Program-made: the position numbers and the translations under genes
The notes under the pieces: model-generated
Told to the model about the DNA's origin: nothing
The model's database searches: none
The model's input: the letters and a program-made list of their open reading frames with translations, nothing else
Shown here: piece by piece, positions 17,131 to 26,256 of the stretch
Numbering within the stretch: position 1 is the stretch's first letter
Layout of the letters: every line of letters starts with the position of its first letter
Assembly: GCF_042663585.1 (NCBI RefSeq)
Contig: NZ_JBHTAN010000006.1
Location: forward strand, 124,001-188,000
Length of the DNA: 64,000 bases
Reading direction: 5' to 3'
DNA from: Natranaeroarchaeum sp042663585
GTDB taxonomy: Archaea; Halobacteriota; Halobacteria; Halobacteriales; Natronoarchaeaceae

Positions 17131-18627
17131 ATGGCCGGCGATTCCTCGTTCGATCTCCTTTCGATTCCTGCCCACGCGGGACATCGTCTCTCTCGAACCG
17201 CCATCGAGGACGCGCTGGCGTACTTCGATTCCGACGCGGTCTGTCTGCCCGGCGAGTTCGATCCGGAACTGTACGGCGGCGTTCGCAAGGTCGCTACGGT
17301 TCCGGTGATCGCTCCGCGGGCCGGGACGGGCCACGTCGGACACCACAGACGCACCCCGGAGGGCGAAGTCGTCGATCAAGCGGCGGTCGACCCGACGACT
17401 GCGACCCACGAACTCGTTTCAGTCCGCGAGAGGAGCGTCCTCTCCGAGATCGACGAGATCCTGCCGAACGGCGAGGACGCCGCCGAGGACTTGCCGACGG
17501 TGCTCGTCGTCCCGGATCTCGCCGTCCAGCACGATCCGACGACGCTGACGGCGCGGTTGCCCCACCTCGATGCGCTGGCCGAGATCCGAAACGTCCTGTC
17601 GGGCCCGCTGATCGTGCTCGCAGGACGCCAGCCCGCGAACTACCACCATCCCTGGGACACTGGCGGCGGAGAGCCAGTGACGGTCCACGGAATGGGCGGC
17701 GGCGCGGACGGATCGCGACTCACGTTGCTCTCCTGTACGGCGAGCGGCGCGGTCGCCGGGGAGTCAGTCGACGCCGACAGTTTCGGCCTCCGGGCGATCC
17801 ACGGCGTCGGCGCGAAGACGGAAGCCAGCCTGCACCAGCAGGGGATCACGACGCGCTCCGGACTCGCCGAGACGCCGGTCGCTACGCTCGCCGATCTGTC
17901 CGGCGTCGGCCGCGACTCCGCGGAACGGATGCACGCCCACGCCGAAGTCATCGAGACGGGCGATCCCCTGCGACTCACCAACGTGTCGCTCCCGGCCCTG
18001 CGGAACGGCCGGCAGCCGATCTGTCTCGACATCGAGACCGACGGCCTCTCGCCGACGGTCGTCTGGCAGTTCGGCATCTACGACCCGGAGACCGACGAGT
18101 ACACTGCCTTCATCGAGGACGAAACGCCGAGCGAGCCGGGCCGGAACGTCCGGCAGTTCTGCGATCACCTGTTCGCCAGCCACGCCGAGCGGACGATACT
18201 GACGTGGAACGGCGACGGCTTCGATTACCCTGTGATCGAACAGTTCGTGCGCCAGCACGCCCCGGAGTACGTCGAGGCGTGGCAGGATCTCTGGAAACAC
18301 GACCTGTACTCGTGGGGGGTGCGGGACGGGAACGCGCTCCTCCCCGGCCGGACGAACAAACTCGACGACGTGGCGCGGGCCCTCGGCTACGCGGGCGGCG
18401 AGACGGGACTAACTGGCGCACAGACCGCCGCGGCCTACCAGCGGTTCATGCGCGCACCCGCCGACCCGGCCGCGGAACCCGACTGGACGCGTCACGAGCG
18501 CTACTGCGAGGACGACTGCCGGGCGCTCTGGCACGTCTGGCAGGCAATCGAGGACGCCAGACGCCGCGACCCGAGCGACAGTGCGACCGATTCGGGCGGC
18601 CAGCAGACCGGACTCACGGATTTCTGA
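17131..18627 (+). CDS. MrfB/YprB-like DEDD-type exonuclease with internal helix-hairpin-helix
   Basis: The 498-residue protein carries an RNase H-like 3'-5' exonuclease domain of the YprB family (about residues 295-480). Candidate catalytic acids are Asp300 and Glu302 (CLDIETDG), Asp362/Asp365 (TWNGDGFDYPV), and Asp461/Asp462 (RYCEDDCRALW). Residues about 217-272 form a helix-hairpin-helix region, GLRAIHGVGAKTEASLHQQG and LADLSGVGRDSAERM, suggesting DNA binding. The first 210 residues are haloarchaea-like with no recognised domain. The gene ends 1 base before a MrfA-like helicase. In Bacillus subtilis the MrfA-MrfB pair repairs mitomycin C damage, so a DNA-repair role is inferred. The ATG at 17131 is preferred to an upstream in-frame codon at 17050. 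Confidence 0.8.
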   Translation: MAGDSSFDLLSIPAHAGHRLSRTAIEDALAYFDSDAVCLPGEFDPELYGGVRKVATVPVIAPRAGTGHVGHHRRTPEGEVVDQAAVDPTTATHELVSVRERSVLSEIDEILPNGEDAAEDLPTVLVVPDLAVQHDPTTLTARLPHLDALAEIRNVLSGPLIVLAGRQPANYHHPWDTGGGEPVTVHGMGGGADGSRLTLLSCTASGAVAGESVDADSFGLRAIHGVGAKTEASLHQQGITTRSGLAETPVATLADLSGVGRDSAERMHAHAEVIETGDPLRLTNVSLPALRNGRQPICLDIETDGLSPTVVWQFGIYDPETDEYTAFIEDETPSEPGRNVRQFCDHLFASHAERTILTWNGDGFDYPVIEQFVRQHAPEYVEAWQDLWKHDLYSWGVRDGNALLPGRTNKLDDVARALGYAGGETGLTGAQTAAAYQRFMRAPADPAAEPDWTRHERYCEDDCRALWHVWQAIEDARRRDPSDSATDSGGQQTGLTDF

Positions 18628-18628
18628 T

Positions 18629-21289
18629 ATGACTCACCACTCCACTATCGACGTCGAGCGCCTGATTGCGACGTTCCCGCGCGAGGGCGTCTGGCTCGAT
18701 TCCGACTCGATCACGTACCGGCCGCTTCCGGCACGCGAGGCCGACACCGTCCCGTCCGGCGAGGTGTTGCGCCCGACGCTCGCCGAGCGCTACCCCTTCG
18801 AGCCGTTTCGCCATCAGGCCGACGCGCTAAACGCGCTCGACAGGGACGAGAACGTCACCGTCGCCACGTCGACCTCCTCCGGCAAGACCGACGTGTACGC
18901 CCTCCAGATCGCCCGGAACCTCCTCGATGCGGGCGTGCTCGCGCCGGACGGCTCCCGGACCGGCGACGCCGACGCGACCGCGCTGTGTATCTATCCGACG
19001 AAGGCGCTCGCGGGCGATCAGCGCGAGAGTCTGGCCGACCGCTACGACGAGATGGGACTCGACGTCCGCGTCGCGCGCTACGACGGCGATACCCCCCAGA
19101 GCGAGCGCCGGGAGATCAGAGAGCGCGCGGACGTGATCCTGACGAATCCGATGGGCGTGAGTACGTATCTCCACGATCACGACCGCTGGAGCCGCTTTTA
19201 CTCGGGTCTGGACCTCGTGGTTCTCGACGAGTCCCACACCCACACCGGCGTCCAGGGAATGCACGTCGCGTGGATCCTCCGACGGCTCCGCCGGGTCGTG
19301 TCCCACTGGGGCGGCGATCCGCAGTACGTCCTGACGTCGGCGACCATCGGCAACCCCGAGGAGCATTCCGAGGAACTGCTCGACGAGCCAGTGACAGTCG
19401 TCGACGAGGACGGATCGCCACGCGGCCCTCGTGATCTGTTGCTGTGGAACCCACCGCCGTCGGGGAGCGAGCAGGAGCAAGGAACCTTCGCGGCGGACGA
19501 CCCGCCGGCCGCACCGGGCGTCGACGGCGGCATCACCTCGCGGGTGCCCGCCTCGGTCGATGCGCCACGGCTCTGGAACCATCTCACCTACCATGGGATC
19601 GGCTCGCTACTCTTCTGTCCGAGCCGAAAGCTCACCGAAATCGCGGTCAGGCGCGCGGCGGAACACCGCTCCGAGCATCCGGGCTACTACCGGGCCACGA
19701 ACGGGCCGCTTCCCTCGCTCGAAGCCTACAACGCGGGGATGGGCCGGATCACGCGTCAGGAGCGCGAATCCTCGTTCAAGAACGGGTCGCTCGCCGGGCT
19801 AGCGACGACCTCCGCGCTGGAACTCGGCATCGACATCGGTGACCTCGACGGCGTGGTCTTGCTGGGCTATCCCGGCCAGCGCCAGCAGTTCTGGCAGCGG
19901 ATCGGCCGTGCAGGGCGGGGTGGCTCCCGGAGCGTGGGCGTCCTCGTCGCCGACCACCGCACGCTCGACCAGTACGTCGTCGACAACCCCGAGTATCTGC
20001 TCGATACCGACGTCGAGGACGCCGTCGTCGACACCGACAACGACGCCGTCTTCGCCCAGCACCTGCTCTGTGCGGCCGACGAAATCGCGCTCGACGAGGC
20101 GGATATCGGGCGCTTCGCCAGCGAGGAGCGACTCCGCTCGGGCGTCGAGATGTGGCGACGCGCTGGCCGCCTCACGGGCTATCTCGACGCTGTGGTCCAC
20201 TACGCCGGCGCGCGCCGCCCTCAGACCGAGGTGAGCATCTACGGCACCGGCGGCGACGAGTACGAACTCCGACTGACTGACGACGTCGATGAGGCCGCAG
20301 TCGGCGACTTCGACGCCGAGAACGTCGCGCGAAACCGCGCCTTCCGCGACTACCACGAGGGGGCGGTACGGCTATTCGACGGCCAGCAGTTCGAGGTGAC
20401 GGCGATCCACGACGACCGGCCCCAGCCAGTCGTCGAACTCGAACCGGTCGACCGGGAGTACTACACGCGGACGCTTTCCGACGTGAACGTCGTCGACGCC
20501 GAGTCGGAGCGCTCGCGCGAGGTCAACGGCTTCACGCTGCATTTCGGCACTGGAACCGTGCTCGTCCATCACCACTCCTACGATCAGGTGTACGTCGAGT
20601 CGAACGAGCCAAAAGAGCGGCTGCTTCCGACCGACCGCCCGCCGATCAGGATGGAGACCCAACTCTGCTGGGTCGAGGTGTCCGAGGACGTCGAGCGCGG
20701 CCTGCTCGAAACGTACCGGGAGTACGGGACAGAGACGGGTGTCGACGCCGAGCGCGCGGGTGCGCCCCAGATCGGCTACGTTGCTGGCCTCCACGCCGCC
20801 GAACACGCGATGATCAAGACCGCACCGCTGGAGCTACTCGTCGATCAGGGTGATCTGGGCGGCCTCTCGACGCTCGTCCTTGATAGCCACTACGCCAGCC
20901 CCGAGCACGACGAACTCGGTGCGACCGCGGAGCGTTCGCTTGACGCCGTCGAGGCCGTTATCGCGGATCGTGCCGAGGGCTCTACCGGCACCGCCTCGGG
21001 CTGGTTCATCTACGATGGCGTCGAGGGCGGGATCGGCTTTGCCCGCGCTATCTACGAGGAGTTCGAGACGCTCGCCGCGCACGCACGCGATCAACTCCGC
21101 AACTGCGAGTGCGGCCGTCCCGACGGCTGTCCGGCCTGCACGTACTCGGAGAACTGCGGGAACGACAACGCCCCACTGCTTCGTGAATCCGCCATCGACG
21201 TCTTCGAGCACCTCATCGGCGACCGGACGCGGGCCGACCTCCCTGATGGCGAGGAGTCCGAGCGGCGGCCGGCGCTGTTTTACGCGTGA
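18629..21289 (+). CDS. MrfA/YprA-like DExH helicase with C-terminal DUF1998 zinc-binding region
   Basis: The 886-residue protein is a superfamily 2 helicase. It has a Q-motif-like entry (YPFEPFRHQADALNAL), a P-loop in ATSTSSGKTDVYAL (about residue 80-93), a DESH Walker B (LVVLDESHTHTGVQG), and motifs V and VI in TTSALELGIDIGDLDGVVL and QRIGRAGRGG. The C-terminal DUF1998 region holds a cysteine cluster, NCECGRPDGCPACTYSENCG (about 825-845), matching the metal-binding cysteines of MrfA. The start lies 1 base after the stop of the MrfB-like exonuclease, so the two form an operon. Role in excision repair of crosslinks or adducts is inferred from the bacterial pair. Confidence 0.85.
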   Translation: MTHHSTIDVERLIATFPREGVWLDSDSITYRPLPAREADTVPSGEVLRPTLAERYPFEPFRHQADALNALDRDENVTVATSTSSGKTDVYALQIARNLLDAGVLAPDGSRTGDADATALCIYPTKALAGDQRESLADRYDEMGLDVRVARYDGDTPQSERREIRERADVILTNPMGVSTYLHDHDRWSRFYSGLDLVVLDESHTHTGVQGMHVAWILRRLRRVVSHWGGDPQYVLTSATIGNPEEHSEELLDEPVTVVDEDGSPRGPRDLLLWNPPPSGSEQEQGTFAADDPPAAPGVDGGITSRVPASVDAPRLWNHLTYHGIGSLLFCPSRKLTEIAVRRAAEHRSEHPGYYRATNGPLPSLEAYNAGMGRITRQERESSFKNGSLAGLATTSALELGIDIGDLDGVVLLGYPGQRQQFWQRIGRAGRGGSRSVGVLVADHRTLDQYVVDNPEYLLDTDVEDAVVDTDNDAVFAQHLLCAADEIALDEADIGRFASEERLRSGVEMWRRAGRLTGYLDAVVHYAGARRPQTEVSIYGTGGDEYELRLTDDVDEAAVGDFDAENVARNRAFRDYHEGAVRLFDGQQFEVTAIHDDRPQPVVELEPVDREYYTRTLSDVNVVDAESERSREVNGFTLHFGTGTVLVHHHSYDQVYVESNEPKERLLPTDRPPIRMETQLCWVEVSEDVERGLLETYREYGTETGVDAERAGAPQIGYVAGLHAAEHAMIKTAPLELLVDQGDLGGLSTLVLDSHYASPEHDELGATAERSLDAVEAVIADRAEGSTGTASGWFIYDGVEGGIGFARAIYEEFETLAAHARDQLRNCECGRPDGCPACTYSENCGNDNAPLLRESAIDVFEHLIGDRTRADLPDGEESERRPALFYA

Positions 21290-21292
21290 TCC

Positions 21293-21709
21293 CTACTGCT
21301 CCAGGATCTCGACGAGATTGTTCTCCGGGTCGCGCAGAAAGCAGATCCGCGTCCCGCTCTCTGTCGTCTGGGGCGGGCTGATCGTCTCGACGTCCTCGGG
21401 GAGGTCCTCGTAGAACGCATCGAGGTCCTCGACGTCCAGTCCCAGATGCGTCGCGCCGGGGCGGTTGAGCGCGGCGTCGTCGACGGCCGTCCCCTCCGGT
21501 TCGTACTCGACGAGTTCGATCCGGATCCCGTCGGCGTCCAGATGGGCGAACGACCCGGTCGCGCCCTCGACGCCGACGCCGGTCGCAAACGCCTCTCCGG
21601 AGACGGAAAACCGCGTGCGGAGGTCTAGTCCGAGCACGTCGCGGTAGAACGGGACGACGCGGTCGAGATCCGATACGGTGATACCGACGTGATGTGCGGT
21701 CGCGGGCAT
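21293..21709 (-). CDS. glyoxalase/VOC-superfamily protein
   Basis: The 138-residue protein has the two beta-alpha-beta-beta-beta modules of the vicinal oxygen chelate superfamily. Module one starts ATAHHVGITVSDLDRVVPFYRDVLGL, and module two contains GATHLGLDVEDLDAFYEDL and ends RDPENNLVEILEQ. Likely metal ligands are His7 (or His6), a Glu in RIELVEYE, His in THLGLDV, and the final Glu. It may be a lactoylglutathione lyase-like or dioxygenase-like enzyme; the substrate is unknown. Stop codons of this gene and the helicase are 3 bases apart (convergent). The ATG at 21709 gives the family N-terminus. Confidence 0.8.
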   Translation of the reverse strand: MPATAHHVGITVSDLDRVVPFYRDVLGLDLRTRFSVSGEAFATGVGVEGATGSFAHLDADGIRIELVEYEPEGTAVDDAALNRPGATHLGLDVEDLDAFYEDLPEDVETISPPQTTESGTRICFLRDPENNLVEILEQ

Positions 21710-21793
21710 ACACATAAAGGCGCTCGCGCGTCGCAAAAGCCCGTCGTCCGACCCCGGCAAGGAATCGCCGGCGACGACCGCCTGCCGGGCGAC

Positions 21794-22192
21794 TCAGACT
21801 CCCGCGGCCCAGAGCAGGTACTCCTCGTCCTGTTCGTACACCTGCCGGAAGGCGTCCTCGACGAACTGGGCGATACGCTCGTCGTCGGTCCGGGCGAGTA
21901 TGCGGGCGTTCGTCCCTTCGGCCTCTTCGGGCCGGACGAGTTCGTCGACTGTGAAGGAGGGGTACTCGTCGAGGAGGGATTTGAGCCGGTCGAGCTCAGT
22001 GTCCGTACAGTCGAGGTTCAGCGTGTCCTCTGCAAGCTGGATCCACGGCGCTACGGCGTCTTCGTCGGTCGTCTCCGCCGGTAGCTCCGCTTCGAGGGTC
22101 AGGAAGGCGCTGTCGCGCTCTCGATGGGCGGCGATGGCGTCCTCCGCGAGCGCGCGGCGGTCTTTGGGCGTCTCGGCATCGAATCTGGTCAT
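21794..22192 (-). CDS. haloarchaeal hypothetical protein
   Basis: I do not recognise this 132-residue protein. It is acidic, largely helical, and has no membrane segment or cysteine pair; it contains DTLNLDCTDTELDRLKSLLDEYPSF and ends VYEQDEEYLLWAAGV. Codon use is typical of the surrounding genes, which supports it as a real gene. The ATG at 22192 is preferred to one at 22219. It is divergent from adk, whose start lies 77 bases away. Confidence 0.7.
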   Translation of the reverse strand: MTRFDAETPKDRRALAEDAIAAHRERDSAFLTLEAELPAETTDEDAVAPWIQLAEDTLNLDCTDTELDRLKSLLDEYPSFTVDELVRPEEAEGTNARILARTDDERIAQFVEDAFRQVYEQDEEYLLWAAGV

Positions 22193-22269
22193 ACCCGTGC
22201 GTTCGAGATAGGCTCTCAAAGGCGGAACGGTTTCTTCAAAGCTTTACATCGGGAGGCTGTTCTTTCAGT

Positions 22270-22905
22270 ATGGCCAGTCCAAACGTACTGCTACTCGGCG
22301 CACCCGGGGCAGGGAAAGGTACACAGAGCGCACGAATCACCGAGGAGTTCGACGTCGAACACGTCACGACGGGCGACGCACTGCGCGCGAACAAGGAGAT
22401 GGATATCAGCCATCTCGATACGGAGTACGATACGCCGGGCGAGTATATGGACGCCGGGGAACTCGTCCCCGACGAGGTCGTCAACGAGATCGTCAAGACG
22501 GCGCTGCAGGAGGCCGACGGCTACGTGCTCGACGGCTACCCGCGCAACCTCGATCAGGCAGAGTATCTCTCGGACATCACCGACCTTGACGCCGTATTGC
22601 TACTCGACGTCGGTACCGAGGAACTCGTCCGCCGACTCACAGGCCGACGTATGGATCCCGAGACGGGCGACATCTACCACACCGAGTTCGATATGCCCGA
22701 CGACGAGGAGATCCGCGAGCGTCTCGTCCAGCGCGAGGACGACACCGAAGAGACCGTCCGCGAGCGCCTGCGCGTCTTCGAGGAGAACACTCAGCCGGTG
22801 ATCGACCATTACGAAGACGAGGGCGATCTCGTCCGTATCGACGGCGAAGGAACTCCCGACGAGGTCTGGGAAGCAGTCGAAGCGACAATCGAGGACGCGG
22901 TCTGA
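22270..22905 (+). CDS. adk: adenylate kinase
   Basis: The 211-residue protein is the long-type adenylate kinase that converts ATP plus AMP to two ADP. The P-loop is GAPGAGKGT at residues 10-18, the AMP-binding site includes TTGDALRANK, and DGYPRNLDQAEYL is the family signature. The lid segment carries GRRMDPETGDIYHTEFDMP. A TTTACA-like TATA candidate lies about 25 bases upstream. In many archaea adk follows secY directly; here it is 14 kb downstream of secY but still heads the adk-DUF106-cmk-cbf5 group. Confidence 0.96.
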   Translation: MASPNVLLLGAPGAGKGTQSARITEEFDVEHVTTGDALRANKEMDISHLDTEYDTPGEYMDAGELVPDEVVNEIVKTALQEADGYVLDGYPRNLDQAEYLSDITDLDAVLLLDVGTEELVRRLTGRRMDPETGDIYHTEFDMPDDEEIRERLVQREDDTEETVRERLRVFEENTQPVIDHYEDEGDLVRIDGEGTPDEVWEAVEATIEDAV

Positions 22906-23001
22906 CCACGCGCAGAGTGGTCCCCCTCGAGCACTTTCTCCTGTGGACCGCTCCCTACGATCACAACTGTTGAATACCCCTCCCCTCCTAGAAGATAGCA
23001 A

Positions 23002-23904
23002 ATGGTTCGGACAGCGGAGAAAGTAGAGACTCTCGTCGAAGAAGACGAGAGTTTCGCCGATGCCCTCGCGGCGATCAAGCGGGCCGCCGACGAGAACGGC
23101 GGCGAGGTCAGGTGGACCGACGTCGAACGCGACGTTACCAGCGGCCAGTGGGGCCGCCTGATCGAGAAGGGTGTCCTCAGGAGTAGCGACGGCGGGTTCG
23201 AGTTCTCCGATCCCGACGGCGTCGAGGAAGTTATCGACGATAACGGTGATATCTCGCTCCCGGACGAGGAGACTCCCGAAGTCGAAGAAGAGAGCTCCTG
23301 GACCCAGTGGGACAAGATGGCCGGCGTTGCAACGGTCGCGATGATGGTTGGATACTACTTCAACCCGGTCCGGGACCTGATCGGCGGAACGATCAACATC
23401 TTCCTCGGCCCAATCGACGCCGTGCTCCCGTTCTACGCGGTGATCCTGATCGCCGCGATGCTGACCGGGATGTACTCGACGATCCTGCAGGCAAACCTGA
23501 TGGACATGGACAAGATGTCGAAGTATCAGGATCAGATGCAGGAGCTACAGGATCGCCGCGAAGAGGCCAAAGAACGCGGCGACGACGAGGCTCTCGAACG
23601 CATCCAGGAGGAGCAGATGGACGCCATGGGCGACCAGATCGGGATGTTCAAAGAGCAGTTCCGTCCGATGGTCTGGATCATGGTGCTTACTATCCCCATC
23701 TTCCTCTGGATCTACTGGGCGGTCAATGCGGGCCAGCTGACGGCGGCCGAGCAGACGATGATCATGCCCATCGCCGGCGAAGTGACGCTCTCGTCGGGGC
23801 TCGTCGGTCCGATGCAGTCCTGGATCGTCTGGTACTTCCTGTGCTCGCTGGGCTTCACCCAGCTGATCCGGAAGTCGCTGAACATCAACACGACGCCGTC
23901 GTAG
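23002..23904 (+). CDS. DUF106 membrane protein (Oxa1/EMC3/YidC superfamily)
   Basis: The 300-residue protein has a soluble N-terminal region of about 105 residues. Three or more membrane segments follow (MAGVATVAMMVGYYF, VLPFYAVILIAAMLTGMYSTIL, VWIMVLTIPIFLWIYWAV, and a C-terminal one). A charged coiled-coil hairpin, KYQDQMQELQDRREEAKERGDDEALERIQEEQMDAMG, lies between segments 2 and 3. That arrangement is the hallmark of archaeal DUF106 proteins, related to YidC/Oxa1 and EMC3 membrane insertases. Its position between adk and cmk, and in many archaea near secY, suggests a role in membrane protein insertion. Confidence 0.88.
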   Translation: MVRTAEKVETLVEEDESFADALAAIKRAADENGGEVRWTDVERDVTSGQWGRLIEKGVLRSSDGGFEFSDPDGVEEVIDDNGDISLPDEETPEVEEESSWTQWDKMAGVATVAMMVGYYFNPVRDLIGGTINIFLGPIDAVLPFYAVILIAAMLTGMYSTILQANLMDMDKMSKYQDQMQELQDRREEAKERGDDEALERIQEEQMDAMGDQIGMFKEQFRPMVWIMVLTIPIFLWIYWAVNAGQLTAAEQTMIMPIAGEVTLSSGLVGPMQSWIVWYFLCSLGFTQLIRKSLNINTTPS

Positions 23905-23974
23905 ACCTCCCGACTCCCCTCGCCTCGTCATCGAAGTTCATAACCTCTTTTACCGGCAGTCGCTCAGATAGGAT

Positions 23975-24550
23975 ATGTTACTAACAGTCTCCGGTCCACC
24001 GGGGAGCGGGAAGAGTACCACCGCAGCGGCGCTCGCAGCGGAGTTCGGCATCGAGCACGTCAGTGGCGGCGATATCTTCCGTTCGCTGGCCGAGGAACGG
24101 GGCTACACCCTCGCAGAGTTCAACGAGCTAGCCGAGGAGGACGACGAGATCGATCGCGACCTCGACCGGCGACTACAGCAGATCGCCCATGAACGCGACG
24201 ACGTCCTGCTGGAATCCCGCCTTTCGGGCTGGCTCGCCGCCGACGAGGCCGACGTTCGGATCTGGCTCGACGCGCCGCTGTCGGTCCGTGCGGCCCGGAT
24301 CGCCGACCGCGAGGGGAAACCCGTCGAGCAGGCCGAGACCGAGACCGAAGAACGCGAGGCCAGCGAGCACGAACGGTATCTCGACTACTACAATATCGAT
24401 ATCTCCGACCTGTCGATCTACGACCTGAGTATCAACACTGCACGCTGGGACGAGGATACGGTCTTTACCCTGCTCGTCGAAGGCGTCGAGGGGTACGACG
24501 AGGATAGCGACGAAGGCAAGCTACGGGTCGACGCAGATTACGAGTTCTGA
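23975..24550 (+). CDS. cmk: (d)CMP kinase
   Basis: The 191-residue protein is the archaeal cytidylate kinase. The P-loop is GPPGSGKST at residues 7-15, followed by IEHVSGGDIFRSLAEERG for the nucleotide monophosphate site and LESRLSGWLA. It phosphorylates CMP and dCMP with ATP. It starts at ATG 23975, 70 bases after DUF106, and is followed by cbf5 after 3 bases, the conserved archaeal gene order. The C-terminal tail is very acidic. Confidence 0.94.
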   Translation: MLLTVSGPPGSGKSTTAAALAAEFGIEHVSGGDIFRSLAEERGYTLAEFNELAEEDDEIDRDLDRRLQQIAHERDDVLLESRLSGWLAADEADVRIWLDAPLSVRAARIADREGKPVEQAETETEEREASEHERYLDYYNIDISDLSIYDLSINTARWDEDTVFTLLVEGVEGYDEDSDEGKLRVDADYEF

Positions 24551-24553
24551 CTC

Positions 24554-25456
24554 ATGCGTGGCCCCCCAGCAGAACGGACGCCCGCCGAGTTGCTTAGCTT
24601 CGGGGTCGTCAATCTCGACAAGCCACCGGGTCCCTCGGCCCATCAGGTGACTGGCTGGCTCCGGGATGCGGTCGGCGAGCACGTCCCGGAGGACGAGTAC
24701 GCCGGCGAGTGGGGTGCCGCCCACGCGGGGACGCTCGACCCGAAAGTGACCGGTTGTTTGCCCGTCCTGCTCGGCGATGCGACCCGGCTTGCACAGGTGT
24801 TTCTCGAAGGGAGCAAGGAGTACATCGCAGTGCTCGAACTCCACGACGATGCCCCGAGCGATATCGAGGCCGTCGTCTCCGAGTTCGAGAACAGACTCTA
24901 CCAGAAACCGCCGAAGAAAAGCGCCGTCTCCCGGCGGCTTCGAGTCCGCGAGGTCTACGACCTCGAACTGCTGGAAGTCGAACCCCGACAGGCGCTCTTG
25001 CGGATCCGCTGTGAGAGCGGTACGTACGTCCGCAAACTCTGCCACGACATCGGTCTGGCGCTGGGGACGGGCGCACACATGGGCCATCTCCGCCGCTCGG
25101 CGACCGATCCGTTCGACGACACCGACCTGCAGACGATGCACGACCTCGTCGACGCGCTTGCCGAACTCGACGAGGGCGACGACGGCCCGCTACGCGAGGT
25201 CGTCTCGCCCGCCGAGCGCGCACTTACCCACCTCCCCCGCGTGACTATCGCCGAGTCGGCGGCCCGCGAAGTCGCAGAGGGAGCACCGGTGTACGCGCCC
25301 GGCGTGCTCGGTGCCGAGGGCGTACGGGACCAGGAAGCGGAACCGCTGGTCACGTGTTATACGCCCGACGACGCGGCGGTCTGTCTCGGACGCCTGACCG
25401 GAGATGTCGAGGCGGAAGACGGCGTCGTCGTCGAACTCGAACGCGTTCTCGTCTAG
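24554..25456 (+). CDS. cbf5: RNA pseudouridine synthase Cbf5 (TruB family)
   Basis: The 300-residue protein is archaeal Cbf5, the catalytic subunit of H/ACA RNPs; it also can modify tRNA U55. The catalytic Asp is Asp62 in HAGTLDPKVTGCLPV. LRIRCESGTYVRKLCHDIGLALG is the conserved TruB motif. The C-terminal part (about 222-300) is a PUA domain with LTHLPRVTIAESAAREVAEGAPVYAPGV. It starts 3 bases after cmk and ends the adk-DUF106-cmk-cbf5 group. Confidence 0.95.
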   Translation: MRGPPAERTPAELLSFGVVNLDKPPGPSAHQVTGWLRDAVGEHVPEDEYAGEWGAAHAGTLDPKVTGCLPVLLGDATRLAQVFLEGSKEYIAVLELHDDAPSDIEAVVSEFENRLYQKPPKKSAVSRRLRVREVYDLELLEVEPRQALLRIRCESGTYVRKLCHDIGLALGTGAHMGHLRRSATDPFDDTDLQTMHDLVDALAELDEGDDGPLREVVSPAERALTHLPRVTIAESAAREVAEGAPVYAPGVLGAEGVRDQEAEPLVTCYTPDDAAVCLGRLTGDVEAEDGVVVELERVLV

Positions 25457-25494
25457 ACGACAGGTTTCAGAGGCCGGCGTCCTAACGCTCTCGT

Positions 25495-26217
25495 ATGTCC
25501 GACAAACCGCGCGCCCTCTCGATGCGCTGGGAGGACGTGCTCTTTGCACACTGGCCCGTCGACCCCGCTATGGTCCGACCGACGCTTCCCGACGGCCTCG
25601 ACGTCGACCTGTTCGAGGGTGACGCCTATCTGAGCGTCGTCGCGTTCGTCATGAGCGACATTAGCCCGAGCGGCGTCCCGTTCGGCCTTTCCTTCCCCGA
25701 GTTGAACCTGCGCACCTACGTCACCCACGAGGATGGGCCGCCGGGGATCTACTTCTACAATCTCGACGCCGACGACCGGATCGGCGTCCCCATCGCCCGC
25801 AAACTGTTCGGTCTGCCGTACTACCGCGCGGAGATGGATGTCTCTCGTACGTCCGAGAATGTCCGATTCAGAAGTCGACGCACTCACGACGGCGTCCCGC
25901 CCGCATCGTTCGACGCCGAGTATCGGGCAGTCGGGGAGCCACACCAACCCGAACCGGGTACGCTGGAAGCGTTTCTGACCGAGCGCTATCGGTTCTACGC
26001 GGTCGGCCAGGACAGGCTTCCGTCAGTCGATATCGGTGGCGATCAGCTCTATGCTGGCGATATCGCGCACGAACCGTGGACCCTGCGGGACGCCGAGGCG
26101 GAGTTCGACCGCAACGACCTGTTCGAGGCCGCCGGGTTCGAGATGCCCGAGGGGGAGCCGATCTGTCAGTACGGCCCCGGGATCGACGTCACGGCAGGCC
26201 GGGTCCAGCGGCTCTGA
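25495..26217 (+). CDS. DUF2071 (YqjF-like) family protein
   Basis: The 240-residue protein matches the YqjF/DUF2071 family. It begins with the typical LSMRWEDVLFAHWPVDPAMVRPTLPDGLDVDLFEGDAYLSVVAF and has a central FPELNLRTYVTHEDGPPGIYFYNLDADDRIGVPIARKLFGLPYYRAEM stretch. The fold is related to acetoacetate decarboxylase, but no catalytic activity is established and the decarboxylase lysine is not evident. It follows cbf5 by 38 bases on the same strand. Soluble and cytoplasmic by appearance. Confidence 0.82.
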   Translation: MSDKPRALSMRWEDVLFAHWPVDPAMVRPTLPDGLDVDLFEGDAYLSVVAFVMSDISPSGVPFGLSFPELNLRTYVTHEDGPPGIYFYNLDADDRIGVPIARKLFGLPYYRAEMDVSRTSENVRFRSRRTHDGVPPASFDAEYRAVGEPHQPEPGTLEAFLTERYRFYAVGQDRLPSVDIGGDQLYAGDIAHEPWTLRDAEAEFDRNDLFEAAGFEMPEGEPICQYGPGIDVTAGRVQRL

Positions 26218-26256
26218 GTCGAGAGACATTTGATCCGGCCGAACGGACACCCTGAC

